From contig SCUE01000024.1 in assembly GCA_004297775.1 (NCBI GenBank), positions 1 to 64,000 of the forward strand: DNA of 64,000 nt. The letters are read 5' to 3'. The first letter of the stretch is position 1; each line of letters opens with the position of its first letter. The notes beneath the pieces were generated by a model. The model did no database searches. It had not been told where the DNA came from and was given only the letters and a program-made list of their open reading frames with translations. The DNA comes from Chloroflexota bacterium (GTDB lineage Bacteria > Chloroflexota > UBA6077 > FW602-bin22). Positions 25,596 through 33,459 of the stretch are shown here, in pieces. The translations under genes and the position numbers were made by a program.

Positions 25596-26516
25596 GTGAA
25601 CGGCAAACCACAGGATTACATGGCAGTCGGCATCGTCCATTTCATGGCGTTTCCACAGACGATGGGCGGCTCGGGACCGCTCGTCGAGTCGATCCAGACC
25701 ATCGCCGACGATCCTTTCTTCGGCGCGATCGAGGTCGGCCAGATGGCGGACGCGGGTACGCGGCGAGAGGTGCGCGAGCTTCTGAAGCGGAAGGGCTTTC
25801 AGATTGGATTCGGCTGCCAGCCGATTGAGCTCGCCAACAAGCTCGACCTGAACGCGCTCGACGACCCGACCCGCGCCGCCGCGGTTTCCCGCGTGAAGGA
25901 TGGCATCGATCAAGCCGCCGAGATCGGCTCGACACGCGTGGCGATCCTTTCGGGGCCGGATCCGGGGCCGGAGAAGCGTCGAGCGGCCTTCGAGGCGCTC
26001 GTCGATTCGATCGATCAGCTCTGCGCCCACGCGCACGGCAAGGGAATCGACAGCTTCGCGATCGAGACCTTCGACCGGACGGTCGACAAGAAGTCGTTGA
26101 TCGGGCCGAACAGTGAGGGTGTCGAGCTTTCGAAGCGCGTTCGCGCGAAGCACCCGGGCTTCGGTCTCATGCTCGACCTGAGCCACTTTCCGCTGCAGTT
26201 CGAGAAGACGATGGATGCGCTCCGCGTCGCCAAGGACCACATCATTCACGCGCACATGGGCAACTGCGTTCTGAAGCAGGGTCACAAGCTGTATGGCGAC
26301 CTTCATCCGCATTTCGGCTGTGAAGGCGGCGAGAACGGCGTCGCCGAGCTGACGGAGTTCCTGCGCGGGCTGATCGAGATCGACTACATCAAACCGGGAA
26401 GCAAGAACATCGTCGCGTTCGAGGTTCGCCCGCACGGCGTCCACGCGGACGACACGTCCGAGGGCATCCTGGCCCACTCGAAGGCAACGCTCGAGAAGGC
26501 CTGGGCGGCGGTCTAG
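25596..26516 (+). CDS. sugar-phosphate isomerase/epimerase-like TIM-barrel protein
   Basis: The 306-residue protein starts with a GTG that follows AGAGGAGG, so I prefer it to the ATG at 25620. It is a xylose-isomerase-like barrel. The metal ligands appear as Glu in FAIETFDRTVD, Asp and His in LMLDLSHFPLQFE, His in IIHAHMGNCVL, and Glu in NIVAFEVRP. Such AP-endonuclease-2-fold enzymes isomerise or epimerise sugars and keto acids; the substrate here is unknown. Another barrel of the same superfamily lies 320 bases downstream. Confidence 0.8.
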   Translation: MNGKPQDYMAVGIVHFMAFPQTMGGSGPLVESIQTIADDPFFGAIEVGQMADAGTRREVRELLKRKGFQIGFGCQPIELANKLDLNALDDPTRAAAVSRVKDGIDQAAEIGSTRVAILSGPDPGPEKRRAAFEALVDSIDQLCAHAHGKGIDSFAIETFDRTVDKKSLIGPNSEGVELSKRVRAKHPGFGLMLDLSHFPLQFEKTMDALRVAKDHIIHAHMGNCVLKQGHKLYGDLHPHFGCEGGENGVAELTEFLRGLIEIDYIKPGSKNIVAFEVRPHGVHADDTSEGILAHSKATLEKAWAAV

Positions 26517-26695
26517 TTCGCCACGTCGCTCGGATCGGCGAACGTGATCGAGACGACTCGGTCGAATGCCGAGAGGTCGCCGTCGAATCGGCGGCCGCCC
26601 GGTCCGGGATCCGGGACGTCGAGGAGCGTCACGCGTGGACCGAACACGGCGCAGATCGATCGCGGGCGGTCCGACTCGTTCTGTCGCGGGTCCAT
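26513..26695 (-). CDS. possible small protein, unknown function
   Basis: A 60-residue frame begins with ATG and ends by overlapping the stop of the convergent TIM-barrel gene (CTAG). It is acidic at the end (VVSITFADPSDVAN) with a hydrophobic ICAVFGPRVTLLDV core. Codon usage is like its neighbours, but there is no Shine-Dalgarno sequence or recognised family. It fills most of a 322-base gap, which otherwise holds nothing I can name. Confidence 0.3.
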   Translation of the reverse strand: MDPRQNESDRPRSICAVFGPRVTLLDVPDPGPGGRRFDGDLSAFDRVVSITFADPSDVAN

Positions 26696-26838
26696 AGTGT
26701 GAACCGTATGATTTCACATGGCGCCCGTCATCCGACGAATGACCGGACCGCGCTGTCCTTTTGGCCATACTCCAACTGTCTGCCGGAAATCACGAGATCG
26801 CAACCGCACATCCAATCGCGCAAGGAGTGAACAAGGCT

Positions 26839-27630
26839 ATGAAACTCAGCGTTCGCGAGTCTGGCTTTCGCGAGCCGGTCGCCGATCACCCGCTCATCGA
26901 TTGGTCATTGCCGCGCATCAAGGAGCTCGGCTACGACGGGGTCGAGTTGTGCATGACCGCGACGCGGGTCGGCCGGCCGCGCACATCGGGTCGGGGCGCC
27001 TGGTACGCCGAGTACGACGCCGAGGGTCGCGCGCGTCTGGTTGACAAGGCAGCATCGCTTAGCTTGCAGATCCCGACGCTCTCCAGCGACTGGGCCTGGG
27101 GATACGCTGATTTCAACCCCGACCTGAGCATGTGGGATCGGGGCGTTGAGATCCTGGCCGAGGACGCGAAGTTCGCGCACGATGTCGGGGCACGCTCGAT
27201 CCTCATTCACTTCGGCACATCGACCGGCACGTGGAGCCAGGCACAGCGACTGCTCACCCGCGCGGCCGAGCACGCCGCGAAGCAGAACGTCGTTTTCGGA
27301 TTCGAGGGCAGCATCTGGTTCCGAACCGGTCTCGGCGGCCAGGACACGCTCTGCAAGATGGTCGATGATATCGGGTCGCCGAACCTGCAAATCTACGTCC
27401 ATCCTCAGAGAGATACCGATCAGCAGGTCAAAGACATCCGCGAGGCCGGGAAGCGCATATGCGCCCTGCATTCGAGTGCCCTCAGCGACGGGATCGACTA
27501 CAAACGAGTGTTCGCGGCGCTGAAGGAAGTGGGGTACGACTGGTACTGGTGCTTGGAGGTCGGCGGTGACCTCATCGTCGATTCGGTCGCCAAGTGGCAC
27601 AAGATCGCGCGCGAGTCGGGCGTCGCCTAG
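26839..27630 (+). CDS. sugar-phosphate isomerase/epimerase-like TIM-barrel protein
   Basis: The 263-residue barrel belongs to the xylose-isomerase-like superfamily. It starts at MKLSVRESGF, with AAGGAG about 12 bases before; a GTG four codons upstream is an alternative. Candidate metal ligands are Glu in VVFGFEGSIW, Asp or His near LQIYVHPQRDTD, His in ICALHSSALSDGID, and Glu in WYWCLEVGGD. Function is unknown; it may act with the upstream paralogue on related sugars. A Thr/Pro-rich lipoprotein gene overlaps its 3' end. Confidence 0.78.
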   Translation: MKLSVRESGFREPVADHPLIDWSLPRIKELGYDGVELCMTATRVGRPRTSGRGAWYAEYDAEGRARLVDKAASLSLQIPTLSSDWAWGYADFNPDLSMWDRGVEILAEDAKFAHDVGARSILIHFGTSTGTWSQAQRLLTRAAEHAAKQNVVFGFEGSIWFRTGLGGQDTLCKMVDDIGSPNLQIYVHPQRDTDQQVKDIREAGKRICALHSSALSDGIDYKRVFAALKEVGYDWYWCLEVGGDLIVDSVAKWHKIARESGVA

Positions 27631-28141
27631 GCTCGGGTTCCTGGGCGCGATCGCGTTTGTCGCGATCGCGCTGACGGCGTGCGCGGTCGAGCCGCTGCCG
27701 CGCACGCCGACGAATACCCCCCGCGCGACGCCGCTTCTCGGCGGTCCTTGGACCCGTACCCCGACCGAGACGCCAACCGAGACCGTGACGCGGGTGCCGT
27801 CGCTGACGCACACGCCGACGCTGACCGGTACGCCGGCGCCGCCGACCCAAACCGCGACCGCCGTACCGCCAACCCGCGCCGCCCCACCCCCGGGCGCCAC
27901 GGCGGCCGTCTCGGCCGCGAGCGGTACTCCGGTACTGGCCACGGCATCCGCCGCGCCAACCGCGGTGGCGACACCCACGGCGACCGTCGCGCCATCGGCG
28001 ACCGAGATGTCGACCGCCACTCGCTCCGTGACGCGCACCCCGACGCTGACGCGGACGCCGGCGCGCAGTTCCACCCCGACGCGCACAGCGACTCCGGCTC
28101 GCACGCCGACACCCTCGCGCACACCGACGGTTCGGCGGTAG
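27566..28141 (+). CDS. Thr/Pro-rich repetitive lipoprotein
   Basis: The 191-residue frame starts with GTG inside the TIM-barrel gene (65 bases of overlap). It has an Arg/Ser-rich n-region, then FLGAIAFVAIALTAC with a good lipobox. The rest is low complexity: repeated TPT, RTPT and TPTATV units, about half Thr and Pro. There is no folded domain. Such proteins are wall or surface stalks, and the Thr-rich repeats are possible O-mannosylation targets for a GT39 enzyme like the one at 3074. The start is uncertain because of the overlap. Confidence 0.55.
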   Translation: MTSSSIRSPSGTRSRASRASPRLGFLGAIAFVAIALTACAVEPLPRTPTNTPRATPLLGGPWTRTPTETPTETVTRVPSLTHTPTLTGTPAPPTQTATAVPPTRAAPPPGATAAVSAASGTPVLATASAAPTAVATPTATVAPSATEMSTATRSVTRTPTLTRTPARSSTPTRTATPARTPTPSRTPTVRR

Positions 28142-28148
28142 CCGTCCC

Positions 28149-28154
28149 TACAAT
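28149..28154 (+). promoter_or_regulatory. TACAAT box close to the aroA start
   Basis: TACAAT ends 10 bases before the aroA ATG at 28165, predicting a transcript with only a few leader bases. No Shine-Dalgarno sequence precedes the ATG. Confidence 0.35.
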
Positions 28155-28164
28155 CGGGCTCGCA

Positions 28165-29475
28165 ATGGCCGACGTTGTCGAGATCATTCCACTCGACCGG
28201 CCGCTCGACGCCGTGGCCCGCGTGCCCGGATCGAAGAGCATGACCAACCGGGCGCTCATCCTGGCGGCGCTGGTCGATGGTCCGGTCACGATCGCGCACG
28301 CGCTCACGTCCGATGACACCGATCGGATGGTCGATTGCCTGCAGCGGCTCGGATTCGACGTTTCCTCCGATTCGGCCACCGAGACGATGAGCGTCGTCGG
28401 ACTGGGTAGACGGATACCAGCCGCGCGCGCCGATCTGATGGTCGGAGCATCTGGAACCTGCGCCCGATTTCTGACCGCGCTGGTGGGCCTGGGGAGCGGC
28501 GTCTACACAATCGACGGCGTTCCGCGTATGCGGGAGCGTCCGATCGAGCCGTTGCTGGCCGCGATTCGGGATCTCGGCGCGCGGGCGACGAGCGTCAATG
28601 GCACCGGTTGCCCGCCGGCCCGGGTCTCGGGCGGACCGATGCGCGGTGGCGAGGCGACGATGGATGCCTCGATCAGCAGCCAATTTGTCTCGGCGCTGTT
28701 AATGGTCGCGCCGGTGACCGAGCGAGGCGTCACGCTTCGTTTGACCGGCGCGATCGTCTCGCGGCCCTACATCGACATGACGTTGCGGCAGATGGGTCGG
28801 GCCGGCGCCACGGCGGAGTGGCGCGGCGAAAGCGAGATCGTCGTCCCCGGTGGGCAGCGATATCGCGCCGGCTCGTGGGAAATGGAGTCCGACGCGTCGA
28901 ACGCCTCGTATTTCTTTGCCGCGGCCGCGATCCTCGGCGGAACCGTCCGCGTGCCGGCGTTGCCGGCCGACTCGATCCAGGGCGACCTTCGGTTCCTCGA
29001 AGTTCTCGAACGGATAGGCGCGGTAGTCACGCGCGAGGGCGACACCGTGACCGTGCGCGGTCCGACCGAACTGCGCGGCATCGATGTCGATGCGAACGCG
29101 TTCCCCGACGTGGCGCAGACGATCGCCGCGATCGCGCCGTTCGCGAGCGGTCCGACCACGGTGCGCAACGTGGCGAGTATGCGTGTCAAAGAGACTGACC
29201 GCGTCGCGGCGGTCGTGGCTGAGTTGCGCCGCCTGGGACAAGATGTCGAAGAAGGCCCCGACTGGTTTCGCGTCTCGCCCCGGCCGATCAGACCCGCGAC
29301 CATCAAGACCTACGATGACCACCGGATGGCGATGGCGTTCTCGCTGATCGGCCTACGGGCGCCGGGCGTGCGGATCGCGGATCCGGGCTGCGTCGCCAAG
29401 ACGTTCCCGGGTTACTTCGACGCGCTGCGTAGCCTGGGCGTCACCGTTCGGGAGCTCGACACCGCGCGGACGTAG
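28165..29475 (+). CDS. aroA: 3-phosphoshikimate 1-carboxyvinyltransferase (EPSP synthase)
   Basis: The 436-residue enzyme adds the enolpyruvyl group of PEP to shikimate 3-phosphate. VPGSKSMTNRALILAAL at the N-terminus binds phosphate, and the catalytic Asp and Glu are in FPDVAQTIAAIA and RVKETDRVAAV. YDDHRMAMAFSLIGL is the C-terminal signature. The PEP-site segment normally NAGTA(M/T)R reads GASGTCARFL, a departure from the classical class I form. No other shikimate gene is adjacent. The TAG stop lies in the left end of a MITE-like element. Confidence 0.93.
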   Translation: MADVVEIIPLDRPLDAVARVPGSKSMTNRALILAALVDGPVTIAHALTSDDTDRMVDCLQRLGFDVSSDSATETMSVVGLGRRIPAARADLMVGASGTCARFLTALVGLGSGVYTIDGVPRMRERPIEPLLAAIRDLGARATSVNGTGCPPARVSGGPMRGGEATMDASISSQFVSALLMVAPVTERGVTLRLTGAIVSRPYIDMTLRQMGRAGATAEWRGESEIVVPGGQRYRAGSWEMESDASNASYFFAAAAILGGTVRVPALPADSIQGDLRFLEVLERIGAVVTREGDTVTVRGPTELRGIDVDANAFPDVAQTIAAIAPFASGPTTVRNVASMRVKETDRVAAVVAELRRLGQDVEEGPDWFRVSPRPIRPATIKTYDDHRMAMAFSLIGLRAPGVRIADPGCVAKTFPGYFDALRSLGVTVRELDTART

Positions 29476-29567
29476 GGGTCGTCCGTCAAGATTGATGGCA
29501 TGGCCGCGATTCCAGCGAAACCCGAGCGCGTCGATCCCGAAAACGGTTATTCAGCGACGAGCCCTCA
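29473..29567. repeat. 95-base MITE-like element, copy 2
   Basis: The right end (GGTTATTCAGCGACGAGCCC, 29545-29564) matches the right end of copy 1 (GGTTATTCGGGGACGAGCCC), and the left end TAGGGGTCGTCC matches TAGGGCTCGTCC. The interior is unrelated. The element fills the gap between convergent aroA and an ATPase-like gene; the aroA stop (TAG) is in its left end and the other gene's stop (TCA on plus) is in its right end. Confidence 0.55.
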
Positions 29568-30356
29568 GCGGCGTCGCCGTCGGCGGCGATCCCCTCGGTC
29601 ATCGTCGTCCGGCTCGTCGAAATTGGCGTCGAGCCAGCGCCGCGCCGCTTCCTCCTCCTCGAGCAGGCGTCGCCAGGCGTCACGAGGCGATTCCGCCTTC
29701 TCGCGTGACTTGACCGGCGGTGGGCTCGCCCAGGCGATGAGCGCGGACGCGAGTGGATCGCCGGTGACGGGCACGCGCGTCGGCGGCGGAGGTCCAGTTG
29801 CTGGTGCGCGGCGCGACTCGGCCGGCGAATCGCGATCGATCGATCGCGCGATGCCGTGTAATGGCGAACCGCGACGGGCGAAGAGAGTGGGGACCCTGCG
29901 ATTGCCGGCGAAGAGGTAGGTCGTCCGGGAGCGGGCTTCGAGCGCGTCGCGCACTGCACCCAGTCCGGCAAACCCGGTTGACATCTCGATTGCCTCGAAA
30001 CCATCGAGCACGGCGATGACTCGGCGTCCTCGACTCTCGGCGACCCGCTCCGGCAGGAGGAGCAATGCCGCCAGCACCTCGACGTCGAGGCGGCCGCGGC
30101 CGGGAAGGGCCTCCAGGATGTCGCCGAGTTCTTCGGGATCGAGGAATGGCAAGACGGCCTCGACGAATCGTCCGGCAATCTGATGGCCGCTGGTGATGCC
30201 GTTCAGGTCGATCGTGATGACCTCTCGGCCGAGTCCGGAAAGGGACCGCTCGATGCGCGCGAGAAACCGCTGTCGGACGCCGGCGTCGGAATGTCCGATC
30301 GCGATGCACTCGCCCGAGCGAAGCGCCTCGACGATTTCGTCGATGTCCGCGAGCAT
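29565..30356 (-). CDS. ATPase-like protein with degenerate P-loop
   Basis: The protein has 263 residues from the ATG at 30356; the open frame upstream runs through repeats and is not coding. MLADIDEIVEALRSGECIAI is followed by GHSDAGVRQRF at the place of a Walker A loop, but it lacks the GK(S/T). RRVIAVLDGFEAIE fits Walker B. EALPGRGRLDVEVLAALLLL and later segments are helical. The C-terminus is Pro-rich, then acidic and Arg-rich (DDDDRGDRRRRRRR). It resembles an AAA/STAND-type fold that may no longer bind nucleotide. The partner and role are unknown. The stop lies in the MITE-like end. Confidence 0.5.
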   Translation of the reverse strand: MLADIDEIVEALRSGECIAIGHSDAGVRQRFLARIERSLSGLGREVITIDLNGITSGHQIAGRFVEAVLPFLDPEELGDILEALPGRGRLDVEVLAALLLLPERVAESRGRRVIAVLDGFEAIEMSTGFAGLGAVRDALEARSRTTYLFAGNRRVPTLFARRGSPLHGIARSIDRDSPAESRRAPATGPPPPTRVPVTGDPLASALIAWASPPPVKSREKAESPRDAWRRLLEEEEAARRWLDANFDEPDDDDRGDRRRRRRR

Positions 30357-30430
30357 TCCGCCAGTATCGCGGAAGAACCCTGGCGGCGGCATAGAAGCGC
30401 TCAGGCACCTCATCGACGACGATGCCAGGC

Positions 30431-30492
30431 TGGGAGCGTGGGCATCTTGCCCGTGACAAATCGTCCTGGAGTGCGGGCGTCTCGCCCGCGAG
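30431..30492. repeat. two copies of a hairpin-forming intergenic repeat
   Basis: GGAGCGTGGGCATCTTGCCC and GGAGTGCGGGCGTCTCGCCC (starting about 30433 and 30468) are tandem variants. Each folds through GGGC..GCCC. They lie in the 230-base gap between divergent genes. The GGAGTGCGGGCATCTTGCCC type recurs between genes in many GC-rich bacteria. Confidence 0.5.
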
Positions 30493-30586
30493 GATCGCGC
30501 GATGTCGGCACTGTCGCGCGTCAGCTTCAGATAGATTTCTCGTCGGCGTTCATCCCACAGAAATCGTTCTGGCCTGAGGAGGCTCA

Positions 30587-31237
30587 ATGACTCGCGTCGT
30601 CATGATCCACACGGTCGCGTCCTTGCCGGCGACGTTTGGCGCGCTCTGCGATGAACTGCTGCCGGGCGTCGAGATCGAGCACGTCGTCGACGAGTCGCTG
30701 CTGCGCGATACGCTGCAGGCTGGCGAACTGACCGACGCGGTGCGTCAGCGGTTCGCCGGACATGCGGCCACGGCGCTGGCGTCAGCCCCGGATGCCGTGA
30801 TGCTGACCTGCTCGTCGGTCGGTCCGGCCGCCGATGGGACCGAGGTCCAGCGGGTCGATCGCGCGATGGCCGACCGCGCTGTGACCCTGGGAACCCGGAT
30901 CGGCGTCGCCGCGACCGTCCAGACCACGCTCGGCGCGACATCCGACCTCGTTCGCCGTGCCGCCGCCGAGGTTGGCCGCGATGTCGAGGTTCGCGTTGGA
31001 TTGGCCGACGGCGCGTTCGATGCGTTGCGAGCGGGGCGGGGTGACGAACACGATCGCCGCGTGATGGCGACGCTGCGCGAGCTCGCGCTGACGTCGGATG
31101 TCGTCGTTCTGGCGCAGGCGTCGATGGCGCGCGCGTTGGCCGGCGCGACCGACGTCGAGGTCGGCAGTCGGCACGTGCCTGTCCTAACGAGTCCACGACT
31201 CGGCGTCGAGCGTCTGCGAGTGACGCTCGGTCTCTGA
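30587..31237 (+). CDS. Asp/Glu/hydantoin racemase-family protein
   Basis: The 216-residue protein starts behind TGAGGAGG. It has the two-domain Asp/Glu racemase fold: VVMIHTVASLPATF at the N-terminus and the first catalytic Cys in DAVMLTCSSVGPAADG. The second site, usually another Cys, reads VVVLAQASMARAL, so a two-Cys racemisation mechanism looks lost. Relatives with one Cys include decarboxylases and isomerases. Substrate is unknown and no operon partner is clear. Confidence 0.75.
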   Translation: MTRVVMIHTVASLPATFGALCDELLPGVEIEHVVDESLLRDTLQAGELTDAVRQRFAGHAATALASAPDAVMLTCSSVGPAADGTEVQRVDRAMADRAVTLGTRIGVAATVQTTLGATSDLVRRAAAEVGRDVEVRVGLADGAFDALRAGRGDEHDRRVMATLRELALTSDVVVLAQASMARALAGATDVEVGSRHVPVLTSPRLGVERLRVTLGL

Positions 31238-31353
31238 TCCTCGCGTCCGGCGACTGGCCTCCGCCGATCAATCCAGGCTTGGCACGCGATAGGTTGGCGT
31301 GGTTCTCCGATCCGACGTCGAGCCGTCGCGGCGGACAGCGGCCCACGGTTGGC

Positions 31354-31836
31354 TTACGCTCCGGCCGCCGCCAATTCATCGCCGGTCAATCGACACAGCC
31401 GCCACTCGGGATGGACGCGCGCGCCGGATCGCTTGTAGAACGCGATCGCTGGCTCGTTCCAATCAAGCACCTGCCATTCCATGCGCCCGCACTCGCGCGC
31501 GGCCGCCTCACGCGCGCAGGCCGCGAACAGGGCTCGACCGGCGCCGCGTCCGCGGTGATCCGGGTCGACGAAGATGTCTTCGAGGTATAGCGTCGGCTGG
31601 GCGAGGAACGTCGAGTAGGTGAAGAAGTAGACCGCGTACCCGACCAGCGTCGTCGATCCATCGACCGCGACCTCGGCGACCAGGGTACGGAACGGCGGAT
31701 CGTCGCGCGTCGCATCGCGGGCCATTCGTTCGCGCGCGTCACTGGTTGGCCGGGGCAGTTTCTCGTAGTCGGCAAGACCGTCGATCAGATCGAGGAATCC
31801 TGGAACGTCGGCGAGTTCGAGGCGGCGAACGATCAC
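31354..31836 (-). CDS. GNAT-family N-acetyltransferase
   Basis: The protein has 160 residues from a GTG at 31836. IVRRLELADVPGFLDLIDGL starts a GNAT domain. LEDIFVDPDHRGRGAGRALF contains the acetyl-CoA pyrophosphate loop (RGRGAG), and WNEPAIAFYKRSGAR is the typical C-terminal motif B. It resembles diamine/thialysine acetyltransferases in EDIFVxPxxRGxG and LDWN. The acceptor is not determined. It is divergent from the RraA-like gene. Confidence 0.85.
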   Translation of the reverse strand: MIVRRLELADVPGFLDLIDGLADYEKLPRPTSDARERMARDATRDDPPFRTLVAEVAVDGSTTLVGYAVYFFTYSTFLAQPTLYLEDIFVDPDHRGRGAGRALFAACAREAAARECGRMEWQVLDWNEPAIAFYKRSGARVHPEWRLCRLTGDELAAAGA

Positions 31837-31905
31837 AATGGCTGGTAGTATGGCTGCCGACCGCGGCCGCTCGCGATTCGCGGCCGCCACATCGGAGGAA
31901 CCACA

Positions 31906-32580
31906 ATGGACTGGCAGAAGATCAAGGCGCTGACTGAATTCGACACGCCGACCGTTGCCAACGGGCTCGAATTGCTTGGCACGCGCGACCCATCGATCGG
32001 CTACTGCGGACCGGACGTGCGCGCGCTCATGCCCGACATGGGCGTGCGCGTCGGGATCGCGGTGACGGCGCGTATGGACACGACCTCAGCCGGAATGGAC
32101 AACCCGAAGAGCCTCTTCAAGGACTGGATTCGGCTCATGCACGAGGCGGCCGGGAAGGATGGAGTGCCGGTCATCGCGGTGATCGAGTCGGTGGGACCAC
32201 GTCCGCGCTACACGGTCACGATCGGCGATGGCATGGGGACGATCATGCGAATGGCCGGCGCGGTTGGATACGTGACCAACGGGTCGATCCGCGATATCGA
32301 GGGTGTGCGTGGCGTGCCCTTGCCGTGCTGGGCGGCCGGGCTATCGCCGATGCACGGCAGGATTCGCTGGCTCGACGTCGGTAGTCCGGTGATGGTCGAT
32401 GGCGTCACGGTCAATCCGGGCGACATCATCCACGCCGACGCCAACGGCGTCCTGGCGATCCCACGTGCCGACGCCGACAAGGTGTACGAGCAGGCGATGA
32501 TCGTACGGGCGAAGGAGGCGGCGCTCTTCACGCGTCTCGGCGCGCCGGGAATGACGATCGACCGGTGGCTCGACGAGTGA
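31906..32580 (+). CDS. RraA-like protein (possible 4-hydroxy-4-methyl-2-oxoglutarate aldolase)
   Basis: The 224-residue protein has the RraA/HMG-aldolase fold. DTPTVANGLELLGTR is near the N-terminus and GDGMGTIMRMAGAVGYVTNG with SIRDIEGV is the substrate and metal site (Gly-rich loop, Arg-Asp). HADANGVLAIPRADADKV is at the C-terminus. Family members cleave 4-carboxy-4-hydroxy-2-oxo acids or decarboxylate oxaloacetate, and some inhibit RNase E. With several orphan organic-acid enzymes nearby, an aldolase or decarboxylase role is more likely. GGAGG precedes the ATG, and a TAGTAT hexamer lies at 31846-31851. Confidence 0.78.
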   Translation: MDWQKIKALTEFDTPTVANGLELLGTRDPSIGYCGPDVRALMPDMGVRVGIAVTARMDTTSAGMDNPKSLFKDWIRLMHEAAGKDGVPVIAVIESVGPRPRYTVTIGDGMGTIMRMAGAVGYVTNGSIRDIEGVRGVPLPCWAAGLSPMHGRIRWLDVGSPVMVDGVTVNPGDIIHADANGVLAIPRADADKVYEQAMIVRAKEAALFTRLGAPGMTIDRWLDE

Positions 32581-32628
32581 CCGGGCGCTCCACGCCTGAG
32601 CGGTAGGGCGCACGGGCCGGACCGAGGG

Positions 32629-33114
32629 ATGGCTCGCGCGGCGCGATGCGTTCCGCGGCGGTACGCTGTTTTCAGCGTTGCGTTGGCACTGGCCGTTACC
32701 GGCGCAGCCTGCGCGGGCGGACCGACCGCGCGAGCCGTCTCGAAAAGCGCTTCCGTCGACTTGGTGCGGATGGTCGACGACGGGCCGATGCTCGTTGCCA
32801 TTCCCACCACGAGCAGCCCGGCTTGGGGTGAAGATAGCGCGATCGCGATCGTGCGGAGAAGCTTGCGCCGGCGCGGCTTCGGACTGGACGTGGCCGGTGG
32901 TCCCATGGCGGTGGTGCTCGATCGGCACCATCCCGACGCCGCCGCTGCCATCGAAGGTGGCGAGGCGATCGAGCTTGCTAGCGCCTGGCCGTCCGACGCC
33001 TCGATCGTCCTAACCGCGGCCGGCCGCTGGTGGGTCTGGGAATACGGAGCGGTCGCGCCGGCCGATAGCCAGGCGCGTACGTTGGCGAGCCAGGCGTCGG
33101 GGACGCGTTCGTAG
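32629..33114 (+). CDS. hypothetical lipoprotein
   Basis: The 161-residue protein has a basic n-region, a hydrophobic core (VFSVALALAVTGAAC) and a lipidation Cys28. The mature part has two short alpha/beta-like halves (VDDGPMLVAIPTTSS and GGPMAVVLDRHHPDAA). I do not recognise a family. It opens a set of three same-strand genes ending with a membrane-bound spermidine-synthase-like protein. Confidence 0.55.
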   Translation: MARAARCVPRRYAVFSVALALAVTGAACAGGPTARAVSKSASVDLVRMVDDGPMLVAIPTTSSPAWGEDSAIAIVRRSLRRRGFGLDVAGGPMAVVLDRHHPDAAAAIEGGEAIELASAWPSDASIVLTAAGRWWVWEYGAVAPADSQARTLASQASGTRS

Positions 33115-33154
33115 TCGCGCCGGTTATCCTCACCGGCGTAGTGGCGCGACGCGA

Positions 33155-33436
33155 GTGAACCTGCCGACGATCCTGCTGATCGTGCAGTTGGCGGTCGGCG
33201 TCTATGCCGCGATCGAACTCGTTCGCGCGATTCACCGCAAACATGTTGGACTCTGGACGATCGGCCAAGTCATTCTCTCGATTCTCCTGTTGACGCTTGC
33301 GATCGATGGACTGTGGTTCCAGACGGACGTCGTTGGACGCCTGGCGTACGATCTCGATATCGATGCCGCCTGGGTTCGGCCTGGCACGATCGGCGTGATC
33401 CTCGTTGGCACCATTCTCTGGATGTTCGACCGATAG
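33155..33436 (+). CDS. small membrane protein, unknown function
   Basis: The 93-residue product starts with GTG and has three hydrophobic helices (ILLIVQLAVGVYAAIELV, TIGQVILSILLLTLAIDGLW, TIGVILVGTILWMF). There is no family I can name. It is tightly followed by the spermidine-synthase-like gene, whose reading frame continues out of its last codons, so the two are probably co-translated. Confidence 0.6.
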   Translation: MNLPTILLIVQLAVGVYAAIELVRAIHRKHVGLWTIGQVILSILLLTLAIDGLWFQTDVVGRLAYDLDIDAAWVRPGTIGVILVGTILWMFDR

Positions 33437-33459
33437 CGCGTCGGAGGCCTGACGCCGTT

